The notes under the pieces were generated by a model, which did no database searches, was not told the origin of the DNA, and saw only the letters and a program-made list of their open reading frames with translations. A DNA stretch of 64,000 bases from Ferranicluibacter quercicola (GTDB taxonomy: Bacteria; Pseudomonadota; Alphaproteobacteria; Rhizobiales; Rhizobiaceae): the NCBI RefSeq assembly GCF_021168455.1, contig NZ_JAJOZR010000008.1:124001-188000 (forward strand), read 5' to 3'. A program made the translations under genes and the position numbers. How positions within the stretch are numbered: position 1 is the stretch's first letter; every line of letters begins with the position of its first letter. Shown here piece by piece: positions 7,851 to 18,667 of this stretch.

Positions 7851-8813
7851 TCAATAGCCGGCTGTTCGATCGACCAGATGCTCGAAGGGCAGGCCCGCTT
7901 CGTGCCGCTCGATCTGCTTTTCCACATGGCGGAAGAGCGCGCGGACATCCGACGCCGCGGCGGCATGCGGCGTCACGATGACGTTCGGCAACGTCCATAG
8001 CGGGCTATCGGCCTCCAGCGGTTCGGAGGAGAACACGTCGAGCGACGCCCCGTGCAGCACGCCGGAGCGGACGGACGCGACGATGTCAGCCTCCACCTGA
8101 CTGCCGCCCCGGCCGGCATTGATGAAGACGGGTGCACCGAACGGTCCCTTGCGGCTCAGTTTCGCAAACAGCGCCGCATCGAACAGGCCGCGCGTCTCCG
8201 CCGTCAGCGGCAGGAGGCCGACGAGGATATCGGTGCGCGCGAGGAAGGTGTCGAGGCCGGTCTCGTCATAGGTGTCGATCCCCTCGATCGTCTTTGCCCG
8301 GCGCGACCAGCCGATGACGGTGAACCCCATCGTCTTCAGCTTGCGCGCCGCATCCTGGCCCAGCACGCCGAGGCCCATAACGCCGACGGTGAGCTCCCGC
8401 GCCTCCGGCTGGGAAAGCTCGGCCCAGACGCCGCGCCGTGCCTGTTCCTCGTAGCGCACATGCTGGCGCAGATGCAGCAGGCACTGCAGCACCACCCATT
8501 CGCTCATGCGGGTGGTGAGCGTCGGATCGACGAAGCGCACCAGCGGCACATCCGGCAATCCCGGCAGCGTCAGCACGTGATCGACGCCGGCACCGCCGGA
8601 GAATACGGCATCAAGGTTCGGCGCACGGTCGAAGAGATCGGGCTGCGACTTCCAGACCACGGCATAGCGGGCCTGCGACAGATCGCGCCCGGCATCGGCG
8701 GGATCGGCGCGGTTGATGACGTGGCGTCCGGGAAAGGCGCCGACAAGCGCTGCCGTCACCTCGTCCGCGTTGAACTTCAGGTCGATGACGACGGGGGCGG
8801 CGGTGGAGGGCAT
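7851..8813 (-). CDS. Glyoxylate/hydroxypyruvate reductase A-like D-2-hydroxyacid dehydrogenase
   Basis: 320-residue NAD(P)H-dependent dehydrogenase of the GhrA branch. The nucleotide-binding glycine motif is GVMGLGVLGQDAARKL. The catalytic arginine lies in INAGRGGSQVE and the catalytic histidine in VIVTPHAAAAS. Length fits GhrA (about 312). It would reduce glyoxylate and hydroxypyruvate to glycolate and glycerate. It reads in the same direction as the yej operon and begins 35 bases after yejF ends, so it may be its last gene. A second, GyaR-type dehydrogenase is at 27863. Confidence 0.9.
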   Translation of the reverse strand: MPSTAAPVVIDLKFNADEVTAALVGAFPGRHVINRADPADAGRDLSQARYAVVWKSQPDLFDRAPNLDAVFSGGAGVDHVLTLPGLPDVPLVRFVDPTLTTRMSEWVVLQCLLHLRQHVRYEEQARRGVWAELSQPEARELTVGVMGLGVLGQDAARKLKTMGFTVIGWSRRAKTIEGIDTYDETGLDTFLARTDILVGLLPLTAETRGLFDAALFAKLSRKGPFGAPVFINAGRGGSQVEADIVASVRSGVLHGASLDVFSSEPLEADSPLWTLPNVIVTPHAAAASDVRALFRHVEKQIERHEAGLPFEHLVDRTAGY

Positions 8814-8848
8814 GACGTCTTTCCGGAAACGGTGATCTTGGCCGCAGC

Positions 8849-10473
<1,625 letters not shown>

Positions 10474-10477
<4 letters not shown>

Positions 10478-10971
10478 GGGGACAGGGATTCCAGGAGGGT
10501 GGTGAGTGTGGGGATGTCGGGAGCGGCCATTTTGATCGAAGCGGCTTTCCGCACGCCATAGCGGAGGTTGTAGATTTCATCGACCTTCCGCAGATCACGA
10601 TCATCGGTAAGGAAGAGCGAGCATTCACATCCAAAAGCTGTTGAAAGGTGAATGGCGTCAGGCAGTTTCAACCGTGTTTGCGACCGAAGCACGGCGGCAT
10701 ACCAGAGCACCTGCCGGGAAACGGGTTCGACATCCAGCCAAGCACACTGCCGAACCATATTATCATAACGAGAGATGAGTTCGTCATCGTGATTTTTATA
10801 GGGTTTGGTAAGAACCTCGGCCAGCGTGAGTTCACTGGTCAAAATAATGGGTGAGTCGGCTGCCTCGGAGATCGAAATCAAGTCGATCAATAAGGCTGAA
10901 CGTTCCGATTTCTCTTCTGCGACGAAAATGAAGGCGTTCGTGTCGAAATAGATCCTTGGTGCCTTCCTCAT
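10474..10971 (-). CDS. PIN-domain toxin (VapC-like ribonuclease)
   Basis: 165-residue PIN-domain protein. The acidic residues expected for a Mg-dependent ribonuclease are present: D10 (RIYFDTNAFI), E52 (LAEVLTKP), D105 (LKLPDAIHLSTA) and D123/D124 with D126 (FLTDDRDL). The predicted role is RNA cleavage as the toxin of a type II module. The upstream small gene overlaps it by 4 bases (ATGA), the usual antitoxin-toxin arrangement. Its stop in turn overlaps yejF by 4 bases. The two-gene segment is visibly more AT-rich than the yej genes around it, suggesting acquisition. Confidence 0.85.
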
Positions 10972-11279
10972 TCATCATCCCATTCGTCCCGCAGCTCCCG
11001 TATCCGGCGAACAGCTTCCTCGGCATCTGTCGTCGATCCGCGCTTTTCCTTGTAAGCTCGAATATCTTTCAACAGGTCCGCAAGTTCTACCGGTGCACCC
11101 GGCTCGCGATAGGTCGGAAGGAAAAGCGGAGTCTTCTCCGCTACGCCGCGTTCAGGCACATCAGGCGATATGTCCTGTTGTTCGATGACGATTCGAACCG
11201 TTGCGTCGGAGTCGAAGCCACTCCTGAGGTCATCAGGAAGTTTCGATGCGGGGTAATGAGCGCGCACGATCTTGTTCAT
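10968..11279 (-). CDS. Putative antitoxin partner of the PIN toxin
   Basis: 103-residue small acidic protein beginning MNKIVRAHYPASKLPDDLRS and ending in a charged helical tail (AEEAVRRIRELRDEWDDE). I do not recognise a canonical AbrB, RHH or Phd fold with certainty; the N-terminal VRAHYPASKLPDDLR segment resembles short antitoxin or prevent-host-death-like proteins, but this is weak. Assignment as antitoxin rests on size, position directly upstream of a PIN gene and the 4-base overlap. The start at 11279 has AAGGAAGGACGAG just before it; a GTG-like extension to 11309 is less likely. It starts 63 bases after yejE ends. Confidence 0.65.
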   Translation of the reverse strand: MNKIVRAHYPASKLPDDLRSGFDSDATVRIVIEQQDISPDVPERGVAEKTPLFLPTYREPGAPVELADLLKDIRAYKEKRGSTTDAEEAVRRIRELRDEWDDE

Positions 11280-11342
11280 CTCTCGTCCTTCCTTTGTATT
11301 GCGGTGCAACCATCATACCGCCAATACCTTCATCTGGCGAGA

Positions 11343-12485
11343 TCACCCAAACGTCTTTCGCGGATCGAAGGCGTCGCGGGCGGCCTCGCCGATGAAGATC
11401 AGGAGCGACAGCATGACCGACATCACCAGAAAAGCGGTGAGGCCGAGCCAGGGGGCCTGGAGGTTGGACTTGCCCTGCGCGATCAGCTCGCCGAGCGAGG
11501 GCGAGCCGGGGGGCATGCCGAAGCCGAGGAAGTCGAGCGAGGTGAGCGTGGTGATGGAGCCCGAAAGGATGAAGGGCAGGAAGGTGAGCGTGGCGACCAT
11601 GGCGTTGGGCAGCAGATGCCGCCACATGATCGTGGCATTGCCGACGCCCAGCGCCCGGGCGGCGCGGACATATTCGAAATTGCGCGCCCGCAGGAATTCG
11701 GCCCGGACCACGCCGACGAAGCCGACCCAGGAGAAGAGCAGCATGATGCCGAGCAGCACGAAGAAGCCGGGCGGCAGGATCGCCGCGATGATCAGGAGGA
11801 TGTAGAGCACCGGCATGGACGACCAGATCTCGATGAAGCGCTGCATCAGAAGGTCCGTCCATCCGCCGAAATAGCCCTGCACGGCACCGGCGGTGACGCC
11901 GACGACGGCGGAGGCGAGGGTCAGCGCCAGACCGAAGAGCACCGAGATGCGAAACCCGTAGATCGTGCGGGCGGCAACGTCGCGCGCCTGGTCGTCGGTG
12001 CCGAGCCAGTTGAAATTGCCGGGCGTGCAGCCGCGATCGGCCTCCCCTTGCGGGTAGCCGGAGCAGCGCTCCGCCGCGCTCATCGTCCAGAAGGGCGCCG
12101 TGGGGGCGGAATGCGGGATGTTGGAGTTGGCGCTGCGGTAGGAATAGCGGATCGGCGGCCAGACCATCCAGCCGTTCGCCTCGATCTCCTCGCGGATGAA
12201 GTCGGAGGCATAGTCGGTCTCGGCCAGAAAGCCGCCGAACCTGTCTTCGGGATAGTTGACCAGCACCGGCACCAGCAGTTCGCCCTTGTAGGAGACGAGG
12301 ATCGGCCGGTCGTTGGCGATGAATTCGGCGCAGAGGCTGAAGCCGAAGAGCGCGAGGAAGATCCAGAACGACCAGTAGCCGCGCCGGTTGGCCTTGAAGT
12401 TCTCCCAGCGGCGCCGGGCGACGGGCGACAGGCGGCCGGGCCGGACAAGGGCGGCACCGGCCGGGTGCGCGGTGATGTCCGTCAT
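11343..12485 (-). CDS. yejE: YejE: ABC importer inner-membrane permease
   Basis: 380-residue DppC/OppC-type permease. It begins with a cytoplasmic basic stretch, then a first membrane segment (GYWSFWIFLALFGFSLCAEF). A long periplasmic loop of about 150 residues follows, and then the binding-protein-dependent transport inner-membrane domain with the EAA-type loop (EYVRAARALGVGNATIMWRH). The large periplasmic insert is typical of YejE versus DppC. Its ATG shares one base with the yejB stop (TGATG), so translation is coupled. Confidence 0.95.
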   Translation of the reverse strand: MTDITAHPAGAALVRPGRLSPVARRRWENFKANRRGYWSFWIFLALFGFSLCAEFIANDRPILVSYKGELLVPVLVNYPEDRFGGFLAETDYASDFIREEIEANGWMVWPPIRYSYRSANSNIPHSAPTAPFWTMSAAERCSGYPQGEADRGCTPGNFNWLGTDDQARDVAARTIYGFRISVLFGLALTLASAVVGVTAGAVQGYFGGWTDLLMQRFIEIWSSMPVLYILLIIAAILPPGFFVLLGIMLLFSWVGFVGVVRAEFLRARNFEYVRAARALGVGNATIMWRHLLPNAMVATLTFLPFILSGSITTLTSLDFLGFGMPPGSPSLGELIAQGKSNLQAPWLGLTAFLVMSVMLSLLIFIGEAARDAFDPRKTFG

Positions 12486-13576
12486 CAGACGTCCCTCCGC
12501 TCGAAGTCGATGCGCGGATCGACCCAGGTGTAGATGAGATCCGACAGAAGGCTGACGACGAGGCCCATCAGCGAGAAGATGAACAGCGTGCCGAAGACGA
12601 TCGGATAGTCGCGCTTGACGACGGCGTCATAGCCGAGACGGCCGAGGCCATCGAGCGAGAAGATGTATTCGGTCAGAAGCGAACCCGTGAAGAAGGCGGA
12701 GATGAAGGCGGCGGGAAAGCCGGCGATGATGATCAGCATGGCGTTGCGAAAAACATGGCGATAGAGCACCTGCCGCTCCGCCAGCCCCTTGGCGCGGGCG
12801 GTGACGACATATTGCTTGCGGATCTCGTCGATGAAGGAATTCTTGGTGAGCAGCGTCGTGGTGGCGAAGGCCGACAGCAGCAGCGTGATCAGCGGCAACG
12901 TCATGTGCCAGAGATAGTCGAGGATCTTCTGCCACCAGTTGAGCTGGCTGAAATTGTCCGAAACGAGACCGCGCAGCGGGAACCAGTCGAGGAAGGAGCC
13001 GCCGGCAAAGAGCACGATCAGCAGGATGCCGAACAGGAAGCCCGGCACGGCATAGCCGACGATGACGATGCCGGAGGTCCACACGTCGAAGCGCGAGCCG
13101 TCCGACACCGCCTTGCGGATGCCGAGCGGGATGGAGATCGCGTAGGAGAGGACGAGGATCCACAGGCCGAGCGAGATCGACACCGGCATCTTGTCGAGGA
13201 TGAGGTCGATGACCGAGGTGTTGCGGAAGAAGCTCTCGCCGAAGTCGAAGCGCGCATAGTTCCACATCATCGTCAGGAAGCGTTCGAGCGGCGGCTTGTC
13301 GAAGCCGAACTGCTTTTCCAGCTTGGCGATGAAATCGGGGTCGAGCCCCTGCGCGCCGCGATAGCTGCCGCCGCTCTGGTCGCCGCCGGAGGCGCCCGCA
13401 AGGTCGCCACCGCCGCCGGACAGCCGGTCGCCGCCCTGGTTCGGCCCGGTGAGATCGGCGATGACCTGCTCGACCGGACCGCCGGGTGCGAACTGGACGA
13501 CGGCAAACGAGATGGCCATGATGCCGATGATCGTCGGGATCATCAGGAAGAGGCGGCGCAGGATATAGCCGCCCAT
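12485..13576 (-). CDS. yejB: YejB: ABC importer inner-membrane permease
   Basis: 363-residue DppB/OppB-type permease, starting MGGYILRRLFLMIPTIIGIM, the characteristic first helix. It has the YejB-specific periplasmic insert after APGGPVEQVIADL, here rich in Gly/Ser (GGDRLSGGGGDLAGASGGDQ), and the EAA loop YVVTARAKGLAERQVLYRHVFRNA. The start at 13576 is favoured over the longer open frame to 13612 because this helix is the conserved family beginning. It couples to yejE by a TGATG overlap and is separated from yejA by 177 bases containing a stem-loop. Confidence 0.95.
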   Translation of the reverse strand: MGGYILRRLFLMIPTIIGIMAISFAVVQFAPGGPVEQVIADLTGPNQGGDRLSGGGGDLAGASGGDQSGGSYRGAQGLDPDFIAKLEKQFGFDKPPLERFLTMMWNYARFDFGESFFRNTSVIDLILDKMPVSISLGLWILVLSYAISIPLGIRKAVSDGSRFDVWTSGIVIVGYAVPGFLFGILLIVLFAGGSFLDWFPLRGLVSDNFSQLNWWQKILDYLWHMTLPLITLLLSAFATTTLLTKNSFIDEIRKQYVVTARAKGLAERQVLYRHVFRNAMLIIIAGFPAAFISAFFTGSLLTEYIFSLDGLGRLGYDAVVKRDYPIVFGTLFIFSLMGLVVSLLSDLIYTWVDPRIDFERRDV

Positions 13577-13711
13577 CAGATCCGCACGCCCGACATGAGC
13601 CGCGCCAGCCACGTGACGGCGGCGCAGAGGGCGCCGCTGCGGCCCCCCGTCTGATGAAACCCGATTGTGCGATGTGCGATCAAAGCGCTGACGTTCCCGT
13701 TCCTGATTCGC

Positions 13712-13734
13712 GGCCTGCCTATGAAAAGCAGGCC
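13712..13734. promoter_or_regulatory. Stem-loop between yejA and yejB
   Basis: GGCCTGC at 13712-13718 pairs with GCAGGCC at 13728-13734 around a 9-base loop, with no T-run. Intergenic stem-loops after a binding-protein gene often protect its 3' end and let it be made in excess over the permeases; that role here is inferred. Confidence 0.4.
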
Positions 13735-13753
13735 AGTCTGACGTGCAAGGCTT

Positions 13754-15661
13754 TCATGGAGCTTTCGCGGCGGCGGACCACCAGATCGCGGGAAAGCCGA
13801 CATTGTATTGCGGCAGATTTTCAGGATGCGTCAGGTCCTGCGCATAGGCGATCCGCATGTCGCGCGAGGCATAGCTGGGAATGACGATCTGCTGTGCCAG
13901 GAGCACGCGGTCGAGCGCCTTCGTCGCGGCGACCAGATCGGCGCGATCCTTGGCAAAGATCACCTTGCGGATCAGGGCATCGACACCCGGATCGGCAAGA
14001 CCGGAGAAATTCTGCGAGCCTTCGCGCGAGGCGGCCGTCGTGCCCCAGTATTCCGTCTGCTCGTTGCCCGGGTTGAGAGACTGCGCCCAGCCGAGATAGA
14101 TGGCGTCGAAGTCCTTGGATCGCCAGCGATTGGTGTACTGCGAACTGTCGACGGTGCGAACGCGCGCCTCGATGCCGATCTTCCGCAGGTTCTGGCTGAA
14201 GGGCAAGGCGACGCGCTCGATCGTCGTGCCGTCGAGCAGGATCTCGAAGCTCAGCGGCTTGCCCGTCTTGGTTTCGATCATCCGGTTGCTCTTCAGCTCG
14301 AAGCCCGCCTCCTTCAGAAGCCCGATCGCCTTGCGCAGATTGTCGCGAAGCTTGGCCGGGTCTCCGCCGACGGGGTTCGTGTAAGGCTTGGTAAAGACGG
14401 TCGGCGGAACCTTGTCCTTCAGTTCCGTGAGAATCTCCAGCTCCCGCCCCTTGGGAAGTCCCGAAGACGCCAGTTCCGTCGGAAAGAAGAAGCTGTCGAT
14501 GCGATCATACTCGTTGTAGAAGATCGTCCGCTTCAGCTCCTCGAAATCGAAGGCGTAGTTGAGCGCCTCCCGCACCCGGACGTCCTTGAACGGCTCGCGG
14601 CGCAGGTTGAGGATGAAGCCGACCATGACGCCGCTGTCCCGGTTGTCGTTCTCCAGCCGCTCGAGCTTGATCCTGCCATCCTTGATCGCGGGGAAATCGT
14701 AGGCTGTCGCCCAGCGTCGGGCGGAATTCTCCCAACGGTAGTTCGCATTGCCCGACCGGAAGGCTTCGAACGCAACGTCGAGGTCTGCATAATAGGTGAA
14801 ACTGATGGCCTTGAAGTTGTTCTGCCCCACATTGACGTTCAGATTCCGGCCCCAGTAGTCGTCCCGCAATTCGTAGCGGACGGTGGAGCCGGCTTTCATG
14901 GACGTCATCTTGTAGGGGCCGGACCCCATGGGCATGTCGAGCGTCGTGCGCGCGATATCGCGCGGCCGCCCGTCCGCGTCCTTTCCTTCCCACCAGTGTC
15001 TGGGCACGATGAGCAGGCTGCCGGCCACTTTCGGCAATTCCCGGTTTCCGACCTCGTCGAAGGAGAAGGTCACCTCGCGTTCGCCGGTCTTCTCCACCTT
15101 GGCGATATGCCCGTAGTAGGACGCCGCCTTGGGATCGAGTTCCTTGGCCTTGTCGAAACTGAAGACCACGTCCTCCGGCGTCACCGGTGTGCCGTCCGCC
15201 CAGGTCGCTTCCGGCCGGAGACGGAACTTCGCCCAGGCGAAATCATCGGGATAGGCAACGGCCTCGGCCAGCAGGCCGTAGTCCGTGAGAACCTCGTCCA
15301 TCGAGGGCTTCATCAAGGTTTCGAACACCAGTCCGACGGACATGCCGGAGGCGCTGGCAACGGGACCGACCACGCCTGCGGCCATCTCGCCCTTGGCCAG
15401 CACCGGGTTGAACGTGTCGAATGTGCCCATGGTCGCCAGCCGGACCTCGCCCCCCTTCGGCGCCTGCGCATTCACATAGTCGAACTGCTTGAACCCTTTC
15501 GGATATTTCAGCTCGCCCACGGTCGACATGCCGTGGCGCCATTGCGGGTCCTGCGCCTGCGCGGGACGTGAGACGACGGAAATGGCGAGGATGGCGGCGG
15601 CGATGAGGCCGAGGGTGCCGAAGGTCCGTGCCGGTGTCGTCCTGCTCGTCGTCTGCCGCAT
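13754..15661 (-). CDS. yejA: YejA: periplasmic substrate-binding protein of the Yej importer
   Basis: 635-residue extracellular solute-binding protein family 5 member. The N-terminus is a signal peptide (basic start, then GTLGLIAAAILAISVVSRPAQA, cleavage expected after AQA at about residue 36). The mature part contains WRHGMSTVGELKYPKGF and YVNAQAPKGGEVRLATMGTFDTF, the YejA-specific opening. The ATG at 15661 follows AAGGAGA. It is the first gene of yejABE-TA-yejF, transcribed away from mepA. Ligands are probably peptides or peptide-nucleotides. Confidence 0.95.
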   Translation of the reverse strand: MRQTTSRTTPARTFGTLGLIAAAILAISVVSRPAQAQDPQWRHGMSTVGELKYPKGFKQFDYVNAQAPKGGEVRLATMGTFDTFNPVLAKGEMAAGVVGPVASASGMSVGLVFETLMKPSMDEVLTDYGLLAEAVAYPDDFAWAKFRLRPEATWADGTPVTPEDVVFSFDKAKELDPKAASYYGHIAKVEKTGEREVTFSFDEVGNRELPKVAGSLLIVPRHWWEGKDADGRPRDIARTTLDMPMGSGPYKMTSMKAGSTVRYELRDDYWGRNLNVNVGQNNFKAISFTYYADLDVAFEAFRSGNANYRWENSARRWATAYDFPAIKDGRIKLERLENDNRDSGVMVGFILNLRREPFKDVRVREALNYAFDFEELKRTIFYNEYDRIDSFFFPTELASSGLPKGRELEILTELKDKVPPTVFTKPYTNPVGGDPAKLRDNLRKAIGLLKEAGFELKSNRMIETKTGKPLSFEILLDGTTIERVALPFSQNLRKIGIEARVRTVDSSQYTNRWRSKDFDAIYLGWAQSLNPGNEQTEYWGTTAASREGSQNFSGLADPGVDALIRKVIFAKDRADLVAATKALDRVLLAQQIVIPSYASRDMRIAYAQDLTHPENLPQYNVGFPAIWWSAAAKAP

Positions 15662-15845
15662 GCGGTTCGTCTCCTTGGTCGTGTTCGCCGCACACAATAG
15701 GCGAAATGCGGCCGATTGACAGGCGGGGTTCCGGGTCGGACGCGAAATCCGCCGTCACTTCGGCTTGACCGCAAGTCTGACACAAAGACCGTGTGAGAGA
15801 GAAAGGACGACATCGCCCGATCACGACAAGCCCGGACAGACCCGC

Positions 15846-16964
15846 ATGACATCGTCTTTCACACGATTTTCCGTCGGCACACGATTCCCGGCCCGCGCAC
15901 GCGTTTCGGCCGGATGGGCGGCCAGAGCCTTTCTCGCGGCCGCCCTCGTCCTGCCCCTCCTCGGGCTCGAGCCCGCCCTGTCGGCGGAGCCGCAGACGGC
16001 CAAGCAGCTGTTCGGCGGCATGACGCTGCCCAGCAAAACCGCGCCCGCCTCCTTCGGCTCCTACGCCAAGGGGTGCCTGTCCGGCGCAGTCGCGCTGCCG
16101 GCCGACGGGCCGACCTGGCAGGCCATGCGCCTCTCGCGCAACCGGCGCTGGGGCAATCCGCACATGATCATGTTCCTCGAGCGCTTCTCGCGCGATGCGG
16201 CCGAGATCGGCTGGGGCTCGGGCATCCTGCTCGGCGACATCTCCCAGCCCCGCGGCGGGCCGATGCTGACCGGCCATGCCTCCCACCAGATCGGGCTCGA
16301 TGCCGACATCTGGTTCCAGCCCAAGCCCGCGCGGGCGATGAGCGTCGCGGAACGCGAGACCAGACCCTTCGTGTCCATGCTCGACAAGACCAAGTTCCTC
16401 ACCGTCAATCCGGAGCGCTGGACGCCCACCCATGCGCGGCTGCTGATGCGGGCCGCGAGCGAGCCGGAGGTCGATCGCGTCTTCGTCAATCCCGCGATCA
16501 AGAAGAAGCTGTGCGAGACCTGGACCGGCGACCGGACGGCGATGGGCAAGATCCGCCCGATCTACGGCCATGACGAGCATTTCCATATCCGCATCAAGTG
16601 CCCGGCCGATTCGCCCGGCTGCAAGCCGCAGGCGGCCGTGGCGCCCGGCGACGGCTGCGACAAGTCCCTTGCCTGGTGGTTCACCCAGGAGCCCTGGGCG
16701 AAACCCAAGCCGAACCCGGACGCAAAGCCGGTCAAGCCGCGCTTCGTCATGCTGTCGGACCTGCCGCAGGCCTGCAGCGGCGTGCTGGCCGCGCCATCCT
16801 CGTCGGAAGCTGCCTCGACCTTCGGTGGCGCCGTTCCGGTCTCCGGGCCGGCCTCTGCGCCGGTCTCGGCCTTCGCGCCCGCCGCCATCATGCCACCCGC
16901 CACGATTGACGATCCCTCCGTTCCCGTGCCCACGCGCCGTCCGCTTGCAGGCGGGGTCCAATGA
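15846..16964 (+). CDS. mepA: Penicillin-insensitive murein endopeptidase
   Basis: 372-residue periplasmic M74/LAS-type zinc metallopeptidase that cuts D-Ala-meso-DAP cross-links in peptidoglycan. The signal peptide is long: basic N-terminus, hydrophobic ARAFLAAALVLPLLGLEPAL, cleavage about SA-EP near residue 46. Zinc and active-site motifs are GHASHQIGLDADIW and YGHDEHFHIRIKCP. It is about 100 residues longer than E. coli MepA because of a C-terminal Pro/Ala/Ser-rich tail (ASAPVSAFAPAAIMPPATID) of unknown purpose. The start at 15846 is chosen because it directly precedes the basic part of the signal peptide. Confidence 0.93.
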   Translation: MTSSFTRFSVGTRFPARARVSAGWAARAFLAAALVLPLLGLEPALSAEPQTAKQLFGGMTLPSKTAPASFGSYAKGCLSGAVALPADGPTWQAMRLSRNRRWGNPHMIMFLERFSRDAAEIGWGSGILLGDISQPRGGPMLTGHASHQIGLDADIWFQPKPARAMSVAERETRPFVSMLDKTKFLTVNPERWTPTHARLLMRAASEPEVDRVFVNPAIKKKLCETWTGDRTAMGKIRPIYGHDEHFHIRIKCPADSPGCKPQAAVAPGDGCDKSLAWWFTQEPWAKPKPNPDAKPVKPRFVMLSDLPQACSGVLAAPSSSEAASTFGGAVPVSGPASAPVSAFAPAAIMPPATIDDPSVPVPTRRPLAGGVQ

Positions 16965-17038
16965 CGCGTCCGCACTTTCCTCTTGAATCGATTTAGGTTC
17001 CGGGAAATATGAGCGGAGAGGATGATGCGGAGGACGCG

Positions 17039-17419
17039 ATGACGGCTCGCAAATGCATGGCGCTGATCGCGCATGACCTGAAGAAGCAGGACATGGCGGA
17101 ATTCGCCAAAGCCCATGAGCGCGTGCTGGCGGACTGGCGGATCGTCGCCACCGGCACCACGGGCGGCCGCGTGCAGGAGGCCTGCCCCGGCCTCGACGTG
17201 ACGCGGCTGAAGAGCGGGCCGCTCGGCGGCGACCAGCAGATCGGCGCGCTGATCGCCACCGGCGATGTGGACCTTCTGATCTTCTTCATCGATCCGCTGA
17301 CCGCGCTGCCGCACGATGTCGACGTGAAGGCCCTGACGCGGCTGGCGACCGTCTACGACATCCCCATGGCGCTCAACCGCGCGACCGCCGAGCGCCTGGT
17401 GGATTTCCGGCCGCTCTGA
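17039..17419 (+). CDS. mgsA: Methylglyoxal synthase
   Basis: 126-residue cytosolic enzyme that converts dihydroxyacetone phosphate to methylglyoxal plus phosphate, a phosphate-recycling bypass of lower glycolysis. Visible motifs are the N-terminal CMALIAHDLKK, the phosphate-binding ATGTTGGRV, the catalytic region LKSGPLGGDQQIGA and the conserved IFFIDPLTALPHDVDV and NRATAE. Start chosen at 17039 because CGGAGGA stands 6-8 bases before it and rhizobial orthologues begin at this point; ATG 17009 would add ten residues. It sits upstream of glk, consistent with sugar-phosphate metabolism. Confidence 0.95.
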   Translation: MTARKCMALIAHDLKKQDMAEFAKAHERVLADWRIVATGTTGGRVQEACPGLDVTRLKSGPLGGDQQIGALIATGDVDLLIFFIDPLTALPHDVDVKALTRLATVYDIPMALNRATAERLVDFRPL

Positions 17420-17539
17420 GCCCCGGGTATCGTCAGTCCCGACTTTTGCACTGGAGCGGCCCGGCAAAACATGCGAAGCGCTTTCCGCCCGCTGATCCCG
17501 GTCGCCCGATCCCCATAGCCCGATCCCTCAGGAGGTTTC

Positions 17540-18565
17540 ATGTCCGCGTCTGCAGAAACGGTTCCCGGTCTCGCCTTTCCCATCCTGATCGGCGATATCG
17601 GCGGCACCAATGCCCGTTTCGCGCTGCTGAACGATGCGACGTCGGAGCCGGTGGTGTTTCCCGTGGTGCCGACCGGGGGTTATCCGAGCATTCAGGCCGC
17701 GCTCGAAACCAGCATTCTTCCGCACGCCGCCCAGCGCCCGCGCTCGGCCATCATCGCCGTCGCCGCCCCGGTCAAGGGCGACGCGATCCCGCTGACCAAT
17801 GCCGGCTGGGTCATCACGCCGGCCGACATGATCGCGACGCTCGGCCTGTCGGACGTCATCGTTCTCAACGATTTCGAGGCGCAGGCGCTGGCCGTGGCCG
17901 CCATCGCCAAGACCGACTGCGCGCAGATCGGCACCGGCACGCCCCTGGAAAGCGCCTCCTGCGCGGTGCTTGGCCCCGGCACGGGCCTCGGCGTGGCCGG
18001 GCTCCTGCACACGCATGCCACCTATTTCCCGGTGCCCGGCGAGGGCGGCCATGTGGATATCGGCCCGCGCACGCCGCGCGATACCGCCCTCTGGCCGCAT
18101 CTGGAGACGATCGAGGGCCGGATCTCGGCCGAGCAGCTGCTCTGCGGCCGCGGCATCGTCAACATCTATCAGGCGATCTGCCACACGGACGGGCTGACGC
18201 CCGAACACACCGACCCGGCCGACGTGACCTCGGCGGCCCTTGCCGGCACGGACGCGGCCTGCGTCGAGACGCTGTCGCTCTTTGCCGGCTATCTCGGCCG
18301 CGTGGCGGGCGACATGGCGCTGATCTTCATGGCGCGCGGCGGCGTCTATCTCGCCGGCGGCATCTCGCAGAAGATCCTGCCCGCCCTGCAGCAGCCGGAA
18401 TTCCGCGCCGCCTTCGAGGACAAGGCGCCGCATTCGGCGCTGATGCGCTCGATCCCGACCTATGTGGTCACCCATCCCTTCGCCGCTCTCGCCGGCCTTG
18501 CGGCCTTCGCGCAGACCCCGGCGCGCTTCGGCGTGGCCACCACCGGGCGCCACTGGAAGGACTGA
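17540..18565 (+). CDS. glk: Glucokinase
   Basis: 341-residue ROK-independent bacterial glucokinase (E. coli Glk type) phosphorylating glucose to glucose 6-phosphate with ATP. The ATP phosphate-binding motif LIGDIGGTNARFALL lies near the start, LNDFEAQALAV and GPGTGLGVAGLL in the middle, and EGGHVDIGPRT in the sugar-binding region. A strong AGGAGG precedes ATG 17540. It is 120 bases after mgsA and about 100 before the ABC exporter in the same direction, possibly one operon. Confidence 0.96.
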   Translation: MSASAETVPGLAFPILIGDIGGTNARFALLNDATSEPVVFPVVPTGGYPSIQAALETSILPHAAQRPRSAIIAVAAPVKGDAIPLTNAGWVITPADMIATLGLSDVIVLNDFEAQALAVAAIAKTDCAQIGTGTPLESASCAVLGPGTGLGVAGLLHTHATYFPVPGEGGHVDIGPRTPRDTALWPHLETIEGRISAEQLLCGRGIVNIYQAICHTDGLTPEHTDPADVTSAALAGTDAACVETLSLFAGYLGRVAGDMALIFMARGGVYLAGGISQKILPALQQPEFRAAFEDKAPHSALMRSIPTYVVTHPFAALAGLAAFAQTPARFGVATTGRHWKD

Positions 18566-18667
18566 CCGGACCCCAAAAGGGCCGAGACTCGCCAAACGGC
18601 TCCAGAGGCACTATAGAGCGCGGCGCAAGCATCCGATCGAAGGACCGCCCGGTCAGGGAAAGAGCTT

